Shown one piece after another: positions 40,939 to 48,682 of a stretch of 64,000 bases of DNA. Below the pieces are notes generated by a model. It ran no database searches, was not told the origin of the DNA, and saw only the letters and a program-made list of their open reading frames with translations. Position numbers and translations under genes: made by a program. How positions within the stretch are numbered: position 1 is the first letter of the stretch; every line of letters starts with the position of its first letter. Source of the DNA: Streptomyces sp. YIM 130001 (GTDB lineage: Bacteria > Actinomycetota > Actinomycetes > Streptomycetales > Streptomycetaceae); assembly GCF_003574445.1 (NCBI RefSeq), contig NZ_KZ984548.1:124001-188000 (forward strand), written 5' to 3'.

Positions 40939-40980
40939 TGATGTGCGGCTCCCTCGCCTTCGGGTGAGGGGCTCGCATCA
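40939..40980 (+). other. UUCG-capped hairpin between tRNA-Thr and tRNA-Met
   Basis: An imperfect stem from TGATG (40939–40943) / CATCA (40976–40980) inward to GCC-TTCG-GGT. It fills the gap between two tRNA genes exactly and may be a partial terminator or a processing signal. Confidence 0.5.
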
Positions 40981-40981
40981 A

Positions 40982-41054
40982 AGCGGTGTAGCTCAGTCGG
41001 TAGAGCAAGCGGCTCATAATCGCTGTGTCACCGGTTCAAGTCCGGTCACCGCTA
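40982..41054 (+). tRNA. tRNA-Met (CAT), elongator type
   Basis: 73 bases. The acceptor AGCGGTG/CACCGCT is fully paired (an initiator would have a mismatched first pair). The anticodon stem AGCGG/TCGCT lacks the GGG:CCC of initiators; the loop is CTCATAA. Confidence 0.96.
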
Positions 41055-41059
41055 CTGTT

Positions 41060-41097
41060 AGTAGCCGATTGTGGGGTCGGTCCTCCGATCGGCTACT
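41060..41097 (+). terminator. Hairpin between tRNA-Met and rpmG
   Basis: AGTAGCCGAT (41060–41069) pairs with ATCGGCTACT (41088–41097), followed by CTTTTCTG. It could end the tRNA transcript or attenuate rpmG. Confidence 0.65.
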
Positions 41098-41141
41098 CTT
41101 TTCTGCGTTAATCCGTCCAATGTCCGTCAAGGAGCACTCAC

Positions 41142-41306
41142 GTGGCTGCCACCGACGTCCGCCCGAAGATCACGCTGGCCTGCGTGGAGTGCAAGGAGCG
41201 GAACTACATCACCAAGAAGAACCGGCGTAACAACCCGGACCGTCTTGAGATGAAGAAGCACTGCCCGCGTTGCAACGCGCACACCGCGCACCGCGAAACG
41301 CGCTGA
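41142..41306 (+). CDS. rpmG: 50S ribosomal protein L33
   Basis: 54 residues, the full L33 length. It is the zinc-containing C+ form, with C14-x2-C17 (CVEC) and C41-x2-C44 (CPRC) and the basic [16 protein letters not shown] centre. GTG start with AAGGAG nine bases upstream. Streptomyces usually keeps zinc-free L33 copies under Zur control elsewhere, so this one would be the housekeeping zinc form (inference). Confidence 0.96.
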   Translation: MAATDVRPKITLACVECKERNYITKKNRRNNPDRLEMKKHCPRCNAHTAHRETR

Positions 41307-41320
41307 AACAGGCTCGTACA

Positions 41321-41352
41321 CGAGGCCGTCCCCACCAGTGGGGGCGGCCTCG
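41321..41352 (+). terminator. Terminator after rpmG
   Basis: A 14-base stem (41321–41334 with 41339–41352, one G·U pair) with loop CCAG, 15 bases after the stop. Confidence 0.8.
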
Positions 41353-41421
41353 CGTCGTGTCTCGGTGTCGTTTCTCAGGCCGCATCCGATCCACCGATTC
41401 GTTGCAGGAGGTTCCGGACCC

Positions 41422-41874
41422 ATGGCGCTCGACCAGTCCTTCGTCGGACGGTCCTACCCGCCCACCGATCCGTACGAGGTCGGCCGGGAGAAGATCCGCG
41501 AATTCGCGGAGGCGGTAGGCGATTCCCACCCCGCGTACATCGACCGGGAGGCGGCCGAAGCGCTGGGGTATCCCGATGTGATCGCCCCGCCGACCTTTGT
41601 GTTCTCCATCGCTTTCAAAGCCGCGGGACAGGTGACCGGGGACCCGCAACTGGGCCTGGATTACAACCAGGTGGTGCACGGCGACCAGAAGTTCGCGTAC
41701 ACCCGCCCGGTGCGGGCCGGCGACCGGCTGAGCGTGACCACCACGATCGAGGCGATCAGGTCGATGGCGGGCAACGACATCCTCGACGTCCGTGCCGACG
41801 TCCACGACGAGGCGAACGAGCACGTGGTGACCGCCTCCATCAAGCTCGTGGCGCGCGCACCGGAGGAGAGCTGA
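41422..41874 (+). CDS. HadA-like FAS1-type dehydratase subunit
   Basis: 150 residues with a single hot-dog fold. The FVGRSYPPTDPYEVGREKIREFAEAVGD start and APPTFVFSIAF segment match the MaoC-N/FAS1_DH region of mycobacterial HadA/HadC, which lacks the catalytic Asp-His and stabilises the partner. It lies one base upstream of the HadB-like gene, so the pair makes a heterodimeric (R)-3-hydroxyacyl-thioester dehydratase. ATG preceded by AGGAGG. Confidence 0.9.
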   Translation: MALDQSFVGRSYPPTDPYEVGREKIREFAEAVGDSHPAYIDREAAEALGYPDVIAPPTFVFSIAFKAAGQVTGDPQLGLDYNQVVHGDQKFAYTRPVRAGDRLSVTTTIEAIRSMAGNDILDVRADVHDEANEHVVTASIKLVARAPEES

Positions 41875-41875
41875 G

Positions 41876-42304
41876 ATGGCGGCACAGGTGAAGTACAGCG
41901 AGGTCGAGGCCGGCACCGAACTGCCCGCCCAGACCTTCTCGGTGACCCGGGACGTACTGGTCCGCTACGCGGGCGCTTCCGGGGACTTCAACCCCATCCA
42001 CTGGAACGAGAAGTTCGCACGCGAGGTGGGCCTCCCGGACGTCATCGCGCACGGCATGTTCACGATGGCCGAGGCGATCCGGGTGGTGACGGACTGGGTG
42101 GGCGACCCCGGAGCGGTTGTCGAGTACGGCGTCCGTTTCACGAAGCCGGTCGTGGTCCCCAACGACGGCGAGGGCACGACGATCGAGGTCAGCGCGAAGG
42201 TCGCGGCCCTCCTGGACGACAACCGGGTGCGGGTCGACCTGACCGCCGTGAATGACGGCAAGAAGGTGCTCGGTATGGCCCGGGCGGTCGTGCAGCTGGT
42301 CTGA
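41876..42304 (+). CDS. HadB-like MaoC-family dehydratase subunit
   Basis: 142 residues with the R-hydratase motif ASGDFNPIHWNEKFAREVGLPDVIAHGM, whose Asp and His are the catalytic pair. TGA-g-ATG spacing to the preceding gene means coupled translation. Together they dehydrate 3-hydroxyacyl thioesters; whether this serves fatty acid synthesis or another pathway is not shown by the context. Confidence 0.92.
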   Translation: MAAQVKYSEVEAGTELPAQTFSVTRDVLVRYAGASGDFNPIHWNEKFAREVGLPDVIAHGMFTMAEAIRVVTDWVGDPGAVVEYGVRFTKPVVVPNDGEGTTIEVSAKVAALLDDNRVRVDLTAVNDGKKVLGMARAVVQLV

Positions 42305-42356
42305 GGACGACCGACGCGGTGCCGGTACGTAACCGGTCGTAGGGGGTTCGGTAGGC

Positions 42357-42390
42357 GTAAGGGGCGTTCGCAATGGCGGGCGCTCCTTAC
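42357..42390 (+). terminator. Hairpin after the dehydratase pair
   Basis: GTAAGGGGCG (42357–42366) pairs with CGCTCCTTAC (42381–42390, one G·U) around a 14-base loop. Confidence 0.65.
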
Positions 42391-42459
42391 TGCTGTTCGG
42401 GCGCCGCAATCCGCCGCCGTCCGCCGCAGCCGCTGCTCCGTCCCCGTAGCTGCCTTCCC

Positions 42460-42489
42460 TTGACGTACTTAGTGATTGGCCACTAACTT
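42460..42489 (+). promoter_or_regulatory. TetR promoter with operator TTAGTGATTGGCCACTAA
   Basis: TTGACG (42460–42465) and TAACTT (42484–42489) are 18 bp apart and predict a start at or near the ATG at 42496 (leaderless). The 18-bp dyad at 42469–42486 fills the spacer and touches the -10. Confidence 0.75.
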
Positions 42490-42495
42490 GCTCGC

Positions 42496-43065
42496 ATGGT
42501 CAGAATGAGTGCCGAGGACCGGCGGGAGAGCGTGATTCGGGCGGCGACGGCCGAGTTCGCGCAGGGCGGGTACCACGGCACGTCGACGGAGGCGATCGCC
42601 AGGCGTGTGGGTGTCTCGCAGCCGTACCTGTTCCGGTTGTTCCCCGGCAAGAAGGCGATCTTCCTGGCCGTGGCGTCCCGATGTCTCGACGAGACCCGCG
42701 AGGTCTTCGAGGCCGCATCCGAGGGGCTTGAAGGCGAAGAGGCCAAGGAGGCGCTGGCCGAGGCCTACACGCGGCTGGTCGTCGAGGATCCCGACAAGTT
42801 GCAGTTGCAGATGCAGATCTACGTGGCCGTCGCCGCGGCGGAGGCTGCGGGGGATCACGAGTTCGGCGAGATGGTGCGGGCCGGCTGGATGGGGATCTGG
42901 GACACCGCTCAGGCGGCGCTCGGCGCGGATGCCGACGAGGTCGCGACTTTCATGGGGCACGGGATGCTGATCAACTGCCTGGCGGCGATGGGCTTCACGT
43001 CCGAGCATCGGGTGTGGGGCGCCCTGGACATCTCGGCCCGCGTCAAGCGCGAGGTCGGGTCGTAG
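42496..43065 (+). CDS. TetR-family repressor of the adjacent efflux pump
   Basis: 189 residues. HTH at about 12–55 (FAQGGYHGTSTEAIARRVGVSQPYLFRLFPGKKAIFLAV), then a helical ligand domain. No ribosome site precedes the ATG, in line with a leaderless mRNA. The same 18-bp palindrome pattern is found in its promoter and before the downstream MFS gene, so it very probably controls both. Confidence 0.88.
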   Translation: MVRMSAEDRRESVIRAATAEFAQGGYHGTSTEAIARRVGVSQPYLFRLFPGKKAIFLAVASRCLDETREVFEAASEGLEGEEAKEALAEAYTRLVVEDPDKLQLQMQIYVAVAAAEAAGDHEFGEMVRAGWMGIWDTAQAALGADADEVATFMGHGMLINCLAAMGFTSEHRVWGALDISARVKREVGS

Positions 43066-43167
43066 CCGTGGTGCGGGCCGGCGTGGAAGGGGTGGCGGTC
43101 CGGGGCTGAGGTGGCGGGTGCGGTGTCTCCGTCGGTCATGAGGAGCGGACAGTCATGCCTCAGAAAG

Positions 43168-43185
43168 TTAGTAATCAATGACTAA
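43168..43185. promoter_or_regulatory. Second TetR operator TTAGTAATCAATGACTAA
   Basis: This dyad matches the box at 42469–42486 in the pattern TTAGT-n-AT-n5-ACTAA and lies 18–35 bases before the MFS start, just before the AGGAGGAG site. Confidence 0.78.
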
Positions 43186-43202
43186 CTAGAGAAGGAGGAG
43201 TC

Positions 43203-44741
43203 ATGTCCATCACTCCGGAAAGCACGGTCGATCCGGAAAGCACGGTCGACCCGTCACGAGCGGGCACGTCACGAGGCGGTTCGCGCGGTGGATCGGCCGG
43301 ACCTGTGACCGGACCTGTCACTGGGGAGGAGCGCCCGCCGGACGGGCGCGGCGGGCGGGGCGGCGCCGGCTGGGCACTGGCGATCACCAGCGTCGCCGCG
43401 TTCATGGCGGCGCTCGACAATCTCGTCGTGACCACCGCCCTGCCGTCCATCGGCCGGGACCTCGGCGGCGGGCTCGCCGACCTCGAGTGGACGGTCAACG
43501 CGTACACGCTCACCTTCGCCGTGCTGCTGATGTTCGGCGCCGCGCTCGGAGACCGGTTCGGCAGGCGCCGGCTGTTCATCGCCGGCCTCTCCGTATTCAC
43601 GGCCGCCTCCGCCGCCGCGGCGGCGGTGCCCGGGATCGACGAACTCATCGCGGCCCGTGCGCTGCAGGGCGTCGGCGCGGCCGTGATGATGCCGCTCACC
43701 CTGACCCTGCTGACCGCCGCGGTGCCCGCCGAGCGCCGGGGTGCGGCGCTCGGCCTCTACAGTGCCGTGACCGGACTCGCCGTCGCCAGCGGGCCGTTGG
43801 TGGGCGGCAGCCTGACCGAACACATCGCCTGGGAGTGGATCTTCTGGCTGAATGTGCCGATCGGCCTCGTCCTGATCCCGCTCGCCCGTCTGCGCCTGCG
43901 CGAGTCCCACGCACCCGGCGCCCGCCTGGACGTCCCCGGCACACTGCTCGTCAGCACCGGCCTCTTCGGCATCGTCTACGCGCTGGTCAGTACCGGCTCG
44001 CACGGCTGGACCAGCGGCCGGGTGCTGGCCGGCCTGATCGGCGGCTCGGCCTTCCTCGTCGGCTTCGTACTCCACGAACTGCGGGCCGAGCGCCCGATGC
44101 TGCCGATGCGGCTGTTCCGTGAGCGGGCCTTCTCGGGGATCAATGCCGCGAGCCTGCTGATGTTCCTCGGGATGTTCGGCTCGGTCTTCCTGCTGAGCCA
44201 GTTCCTGCAGATCGTGCTCGGCTACTCGCCGACCGAAGCGGGTCTCCGGATGCTGCCGTGGACCGGCATGCCCCTCCTCGTGGCGCCCATCGCCGGCTAC
44301 CTCTCCGACCGGATCGGCGGCCGTCCGGTGGTGGCCACCGGACTCGCTCTGCAGGCGCTCGGCCTCGCGGCGTACGCCCTGGTGCTCGAACCCGATATGT
44401 CCTACGCCGCGCAGTTGCCCGCCCTGATCCTCAGCGGGATCGGCATGGCGCTGTATTTCGCGCCGGCGGCCAGCCTGGTGATGGGCAGCGTGCGGAGCTC
44501 CGAGCAGGGCATCGCGTCCGGCGCCAACAACGGGCTGCGTGAGATCGGCGGCACGCTCGGTGTCGCGACCCTGGCCTCGGTGTTCTCGTCGCAGGGCGGG
44601 TTCGGTTCGCCGCAGGAGGCCGCCGACGGGGTGGTGCCCGCGCTCTGGATCGGCGCCGGGGCGGTGGCCCTCGCCACCGTCGCCGCACTGCTGATCCCCG
44701 GACGGTCGGCAGCGGCCACGCGGGAACGGCAGGTGGGCTGA
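43203..44741 (+). CDS. DHA2-family MFS multidrug efflux pump (EmrB/QacA type)
   Basis: 512 residues with a 45-residue disordered head, then 14 membrane helices. Motif A is GDRFGRRRLF, motif C is GLAVASGPLVGGSLTEHIAWEWIFWLNVPIGL, and AALDNLVVTTALPSIGRDL marks the helix-1 D1 motif of DHA2 pumps. It exports drugs or secondary metabolites with protons. Strong AGGAGGAG site; controlled by the preceding TetR gene (operator evidence). Confidence 0.92.
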   Translation: MSITPESTVDPESTVDPSRAGTSRGGSRGGSAGPVTGPVTGEERPPDGRGGRGGAGWALAITSVAAFMAALDNLVVTTALPSIGRDLGGGLADLEWTVNAYTLTFAVLLMFGAALGDRFGRRRLFIAGLSVFTAASAAAAAVPGIDELIAARALQGVGAAVMMPLTLTLLTAAVPAERRGAALGLYSAVTGLAVASGPLVGGSLTEHIAWEWIFWLNVPIGLVLIPLARLRLRESHAPGARLDVPGTLLVSTGLFGIVYALVSTGSHGWTSGRVLAGLIGGSAFLVGFVLHELRAERPMLPMRLFRERAFSGINAASLLMFLGMFGSVFLLSQFLQIVLGYSPTEAGLRMLPWTGMPLLVAPIAGYLSDRIGGRPVVATGLALQALGLAAYALVLEPDMSYAAQLPALILSGIGMALYFAPAASLVMGSVRSSEQGIASGANNGLREIGGTLGVATLASVFSSQGGFGSPQEAADGVVPALWIGAGAVALATVAALLIPGRSAAATRERQVG

Positions 44742-44834
44742 CCGGTGGGGGTGGGCACGGGTCTCGCGCGCGGACCCGTGCGCCCCCGCCCCGTCCCGTA
44801 CGACCGCCGCCTTCCGGCCCGTACCCTGGTGCCC

Positions 44835-45890
44835 GTGCAGGAACTCCACGACGCCCCGCTCGCCCCGCTGACCACCTTCCGGCTCGGCGGCCCCGCGACC
44901 CGCCTGATCACGGCGACCACAGATGCCGAGGTGGTCGCCGCCGTCCGCGAGGCCGACGCCGAGGGCACGCCGCTCCTGGTGATCGGAGGCGGCAGCAACC
45001 TCGTCGTCTCCGACGACGGTTTCGCGGGCACGGCCCTGCGGATCGCCACCACCGGCTTCGAACTGCACGGCACCGACCTCGAACTGGCCGCCGGCGAGGT
45101 CTGGACCGACGCGGTCGCCCGCACCGTGGAGGCCGGTCTGGCCGGCATCGAATGCCTGGCCGGGATCCCCGGATCCGCCGGCGCGACCCCGATCCAGAAC
45201 GTGGGGGCGTACGGCCAGGAGGTCTCCTCGACGATCACCGAAGTGGTGGCCTACGACCGGACGGCGAACGAGACGGTCACGCTGGCGAACGCCGACTGTG
45301 CCTTCTCGTACCGCCACAGCCGCTTCAAGGCGGACCCCGAGCGCTACGTGGTGCTGCGCGTCCGCTTCGCCCTCGAGGACGCGGCCGGTCTCAGCGCGCC
45401 GCTGAAGTACCCGGAGACCGCGCGCGCTCTCGGGGTCTCGGCCGGCGAGCGGGTGCCGCTCGACCGCGCCCGCGAGACCGTACTGAAGCTGCGTGCCGGG
45501 AAGGGCATGGTGCTCGACCCCGAGGACCACGACACCTGGTCCGCCGGCTCGTTCTTCACCAACCCGATCCTGGACGACGCCCAGTTCGCCGCCTTCCACG
45601 CGCGCGTGGAGGCCCGGCTCGGCGCCGGAATCGAGCCTCCCGCCTTTCCGGCTGGGGAGGGGCGCACCAAGACCTCCGCGGCCTGGCTCATCGACAAGGC
45701 CGGCTTCACCAAGGGGTACGGCAGCGGTCCGGCCCGCATCTCGAGCAAGCACACGCTGGCCCTGACCAACCGCGGTTCCGCCCGTACCGAGGATCTGCTC
45801 GGCCTCGCGCGCGAAGTGGTCGCCGGTGTGCAGGACGCGTTCGGCGTCACTCTGGTCAACGAGCCGGTGACGGTCGGCGTCAGCCTCTGA
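44835..45890 (+). CDS. murB: UDP-N-acetylenolpyruvoylglucosamine reductase
   Basis: 351 residues. FAD site IGGGSNLVVSDDGF and GIECLAGIPGSAGATPIQNVGAYGQE; YRHSRFK; proton donor S239 in SAGSFFTNP; closing VNEPVTVG. It makes UDP-MurNAc in the cytosol for peptidoglycan. The GTG at 44835 is chosen for its QELHDAPLAPLTTFRLGG start; TACCCT (44822–44827) just upstream suggests a -10 and a leaderless mRNA. A GTG at 44745 is possible but adds an Arg/Pro-rich head. Confidence 0.94.
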   Translation: MQELHDAPLAPLTTFRLGGPATRLITATTDAEVVAAVREADAEGTPLLVIGGGSNLVVSDDGFAGTALRIATTGFELHGTDLELAAGEVWTDAVARTVEAGLAGIECLAGIPGSAGATPIQNVGAYGQEVSSTITEVVAYDRTANETVTLANADCAFSYRHSRFKADPERYVVLRVRFALEDAAGLSAPLKYPETARALGVSAGERVPLDRARETVLKLRAGKGMVLDPEDHDTWSAGSFFTNPILDDAQFAAFHARVEARLGAGIEPPAFPAGEGRTKTSAAWLIDKAGFTKGYGSGPARISSKHTLALTNRGSARTEDLLGLAREVVAGVQDAFGVTLVNEPVTVGVSL

Positions 45891-45910
45891 GCCGTCGGCG
45901 GTGCCGGGGC

Positions 45911-46552
45911 CTAGTAGGCGACACTCACTCCCTGCTTCACCGTCGCCGGATCATCGACCATGGCGAGCATCGCGTGGGCCACGTCCGCACGGCCGATCTG
46001 CGTTCCCTTGCGCAGGTTGACGTTGAGAGCGGTGCGGTACGAGCCGGTGAGTGGCCTGTCCAGGAGCTGCGGGGGTCGCACCAGGGTCCAGTCCGTGGCG
46101 CCCGCCCGTACCTGCTCCTCGAGCACCCGCAGGTCGTCGTAGACCGGGCGCAGGATCGCACTGACCAGCGGCAGGACCAGGGTGCGGTGGAGGAAGGTCT
46201 GGTCGGCGGGCTCCGGGGCCAGCGGAGCCGCACTCACCGCGAGGAACCGCCGTGTCCCGGTCTCCTCCAGGGCCCGCAGTACGGGCCGGGTGAGCCGCGC
46301 GGCGATACCGGACTTGGCCGCTGCGCGCCCGCGTGCGCCCAGGCCCGAGAGCACCGCGTCCCGCCCCGCCACGGCATCGCGCAGCGCGGCCTCGTCGCCG
46401 AGATCCGTGGTGACGACCGAGAGGCCTTCGCCGGTCGCGGTGAGCGCGGCAGGATCGCGTACGACCGCGGTCACGCGATGCCCTCCCGCCAGTGCCTGGC
46501 CGACGATCTCGCGTCCGATACCGCCGGTGGCGCCGAATACGGTGAGTTCCAT
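45911..46552 (-). CDS. NAD(P)H-binding atypical SDR
   Basis: 213 residues. VFGATGGIGREIVGQALAGG binds the cofactor, with FLAVSAAPL and DWTLVRPPQLLDRPLTG as the later core strands. It is an SDR_a5-like flavin reductase/biliverdin-reductase-type protein without a YxxxK pair. ATG preceded by GGAGG. It is divergent from a TetR gene with two operator boxes between, so it is probably the target of that repressor. Substrate unknown. Confidence 0.84.
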   Translation of the reverse strand: MELTVFGATGGIGREIVGQALAGGHRVTAVVRDPAALTATGEGLSVVTTDLGDEAALRDAVAGRDAVLSGLGARGRAAAKSGIAARLTRPVLRALEETGTRRFLAVSAAPLAPEPADQTFLHRTLVLPLVSAILRPVYDDLRVLEEQVRAGATDWTLVRPPQLLDRPLTGSYRTALNVNLRKGTQIGRADVAHAMLAMVDDPATVKQGVSVAY

Positions 46553-46571
46553 GGCCGCACCCTCCAGGTGG

Positions 46572-46611
46572 GTAAGTGTTCACTCACCTACTAGGGTGAG
46601 TAAACACTCAC
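46572..46611. promoter_or_regulatory. Two TetR boxes between SDR and TetR genes
   Basis: GTAAGTGTTCACTCAC (46572–46587) and GTGAGTAAACACTCAC (46596–46611) are each near-palindromic and are inverted relatives of one another, centres 24 bp apart. Confidence 0.8.
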
Positions 46612-46663
46612 CCGCGCGTCAAGTCCGGACGACGGACGACGGGCGGCGAAAGGAGTCCCACTC

Positions 46664-47266
46664 GTGCCAGCGGCCCGCCCCGCACCCACCAGAGCCCGCA
46701 TCCTCGATGCCGCCCACCACCTCATGAGCACCGTCGGCCTCGCCAAGGCGACCACGAAACAGATCGCGAAGGAGGCCGCCTGCTCCGAGGCCGCGCTCTA
46801 CAAGCACTTCGCCAGCAAGGAGGAGCTCTTCGTCGCCGTACTGCGCGAGCGGCTCCCGCAGCTGGCGCCGCTGCTGCACCGCCTCGTCGCCGACCCCGGC
46901 GAGAACTCCGTCGCTCAGAACCTCACCCACATCGCGCGCGAGGCCGCCCTCTTCTACGAGGAGAGCTTCCCGATCGCCGCATCGCTCTATGCGGAGACCA
47001 AGCTCAAGAAGCGCCACGAGTCCGCCATGCGCGAACTGGGCACCGGCCCCCACATGCCCATCGAAGGCCTGGCCGGCTACCTCCGCAACGAGCAGGAGCG
47101 CGGCCGCATCCGCGCCGACGCCGACCCCTTCGCCGCCGCCTCCCTGCTCCTCGGCGCCTGCGCCCAGCGCGCCTTCGCCTACGACATGGGCGCGGGCCAC
47201 CCGCCGCCCCCGGTCGACGCCTTCGCCGCCGACCTCACTCGCACCCTCCTGAACGGCATCGGCTGA
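46664..47266 (+). CDS. TetR-family regulator
   Basis: 200 residues. HTH at about 8–52 (ILDAAHHLMSTVGLAKATTKQIAKEAACSEAALYKHFASKEELFVAVL) and a TetR_C domain with ligand helices. GTG with AAGGAG upstream. The two boxes in the divergent intergenic region point to control of itself and the SDR. Confidence 0.88.
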   Translation: MPAARPAPTRARILDAAHHLMSTVGLAKATTKQIAKEAACSEAALYKHFASKEELFVAVLRERLPQLAPLLHRLVADPGENSVAQNLTHIAREAALFYEESFPIAASLYAETKLKKRHESAMRELGTGPHMPIEGLAGYLRNEQERGRIRADADPFAAASLLLGACAQRAFAYDMGAGHPPPPVDAFAADLTRTLLNGIG

Positions 47267-47281
47267 CCCGGGAAGCGCCCC

Positions 47282-47632
47282 TCATCGCGCCGCGGCCAGG
47301 ACGAGGGCTGAGACGGTGAGCGCCAGATAGGCCCCGGGGAACGCGATGTTGTGGAAGACCCGGGCCCGTACATGTGCGGCCATCGCGCCGACGAAGAACA
47401 GGACCAGCCCGACCCCGGCGGCGATGCCGAGGGGCGCGGCCCCCACGAGCCCCAGCAGCAGGCCCCCGGCGCCGGCGGCCTTGAGCGTGGCGAGCCAGGG
47501 CAACCAGGACTGCGGAACTCCGACCTCGGTCGAGTTGGCGACGACGAACCCGGACCGCCGGAAGTCCTCGAAGGCGCTCGCGGCGTTGGCCAGGACCGCG
47601 GCGACAGTGACGACGACGTAGGCGATGAACAT
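47282..47632 (-). CDS. DoxX-family small membrane protein
   Basis: 116 residues, four hydrophobic helices. The FIAYVVVTVAAVLANAASAFEDF start, [24 protein letters not shown] and GLVLFFVGAMAAHVRARVF segments match DoxX_2 proteins. ATG at 47632 preceded by GGGGGAG. Family members join oxidoreductive stress complexes in mycobacteria, but no function is assured. Divergent from a LysR gene that may control it. Confidence 0.84.
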   Translation of the reverse strand: MFIAYVVVTVAAVLANAASAFEDFRRSGFVVANSTEVGVPQSWLPWLATLKAAGAGGLLLGLVGAAPLGIAAGVGLVLFFVGAMAAHVRARVFHNIAFPGAYLALTVSALVLAAAR

Positions 47633-47773
47633 GTGCTCCCCCTTCCGGCCCCGGGGCCGCGAGACGACCGCACCCGCATCCGCGGGCTGCTCACGGCAAG
47701 CCTCGCCACGTCCTCGCTCGGCGTCCAATACCTGCGTCTATAACCCGGCGGCATACCTCGCTAGCCTGGACGC

Positions 47774-48676
47774 ATGGACGTGGACACCCGCTTGTTGCGC
47801 TACTTCGCCGCCGTGGCGGAAGAGGGGACGCTCACCCGCGCCGCCGAGCGGCTTTTCGTGTCCCAGCCGGCTCTCACCAAGCAGATCAAGCAGTTGGAGA
47901 CCCAGCTGGGAGTACGGCTGTTCACGCGCTCGCGGACAGGCATGACGCTGACCGAACCCGGTCGCGAACTGGCGCAGCGCGTGCCCGCCCTGCTGTCCGA
48001 CTGGGACCAGGTGCTGAGGGCGACGAAGAGCGCGGCCGGCCGCGCGGCCCGAGTGCTGCGAGTCGGCTTCCTCGCCAGCGCCGCCAACGAGGCGACCCCG
48101 CGCATCATCGAGGACTTCACCCGCCGCCGGCCGGGCTGGCGGGTGGACATGCGGCAGGCCTCCTGGTCACGCCCGGACGCCGGGCTCGAGGACGGGGACG
48201 TGGACGTCGCCCTGGTACGCCTGCCCTTCCCCGGTCAGGACGCGCTGCGCACGAAGGTCCTGCTGACCGAACCCCTCCTGGTCGCACTCGCCACCGGGCA
48301 CCCGCTCGCGGCCCGCGAGACGATCCCGTTCCGCGAGCTGCGGGACGAGCCGTTCGTCGCCGCCCCGCCCGAGACGGGGCGGTGGCGCGACTTCTGGCTG
48401 GCCACCGATCTGCGCGACGGCCACCCGGTCCGCATCGGCGCCGTCACCGAGCACCCGGACGACTGGCTCAGCGCGATCGCGAACGGCTACGGCGTCGCCC
48501 TGGCCCCCGAGTCAGCGGCCCGCTTCTACGCCCGTCCCGGCATCACCTACCGATCCCTCACCGGTGTCGGGCCGAGCCAGGTCGGCGTCGCCTGGGCACC
48601 CGCGGACGACTCCAACGCCGTGGTCCAGGACTTCGTCCGCTGTTGCCCGGGGGCCGGACGCTCCGGCGAGAAGTAG
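47774..48676 (+). CDS. LysR-family transcriptional regulator
   Basis: 300 residues: N-terminal winged HTH (LLRYFAAVAEEGTLTRAAERLFVSQPALTKQIKQLETQLGVRLF, about 7–50) and a LysR substrate domain. Divergent from the DoxX gene with 141 bp between, which is the usual LysR/target arrangement. The co-inducer is unknown. Confidence 0.9.
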   Translation: MDVDTRLLRYFAAVAEEGTLTRAAERLFVSQPALTKQIKQLETQLGVRLFTRSRTGMTLTEPGRELAQRVPALLSDWDQVLRATKSAAGRAARVLRVGFLASAANEATPRIIEDFTRRRPGWRVDMRQASWSRPDAGLEDGDVDVALVRLPFPGQDALRTKVLLTEPLLVALATGHPLAARETIPFRELRDEPFVAAPPETGRWRDFWLATDLRDGHPVRIGAVTEHPDDWLSAIANGYGVALAPESAARFYARPGITYRSLTGVGPSQVGVAWAPADDSNAVVQDFVRCCPGAGRSGEK

Positions 48677-48682
48677 CCGTAC

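Noticed and set aside
42496..44741. Horizontal transfer of the TetR–MFS pair
   Set aside because: Base composition and codon use match the neighbours, and no integrase, repeat or tRNA-end duplication flanks it.
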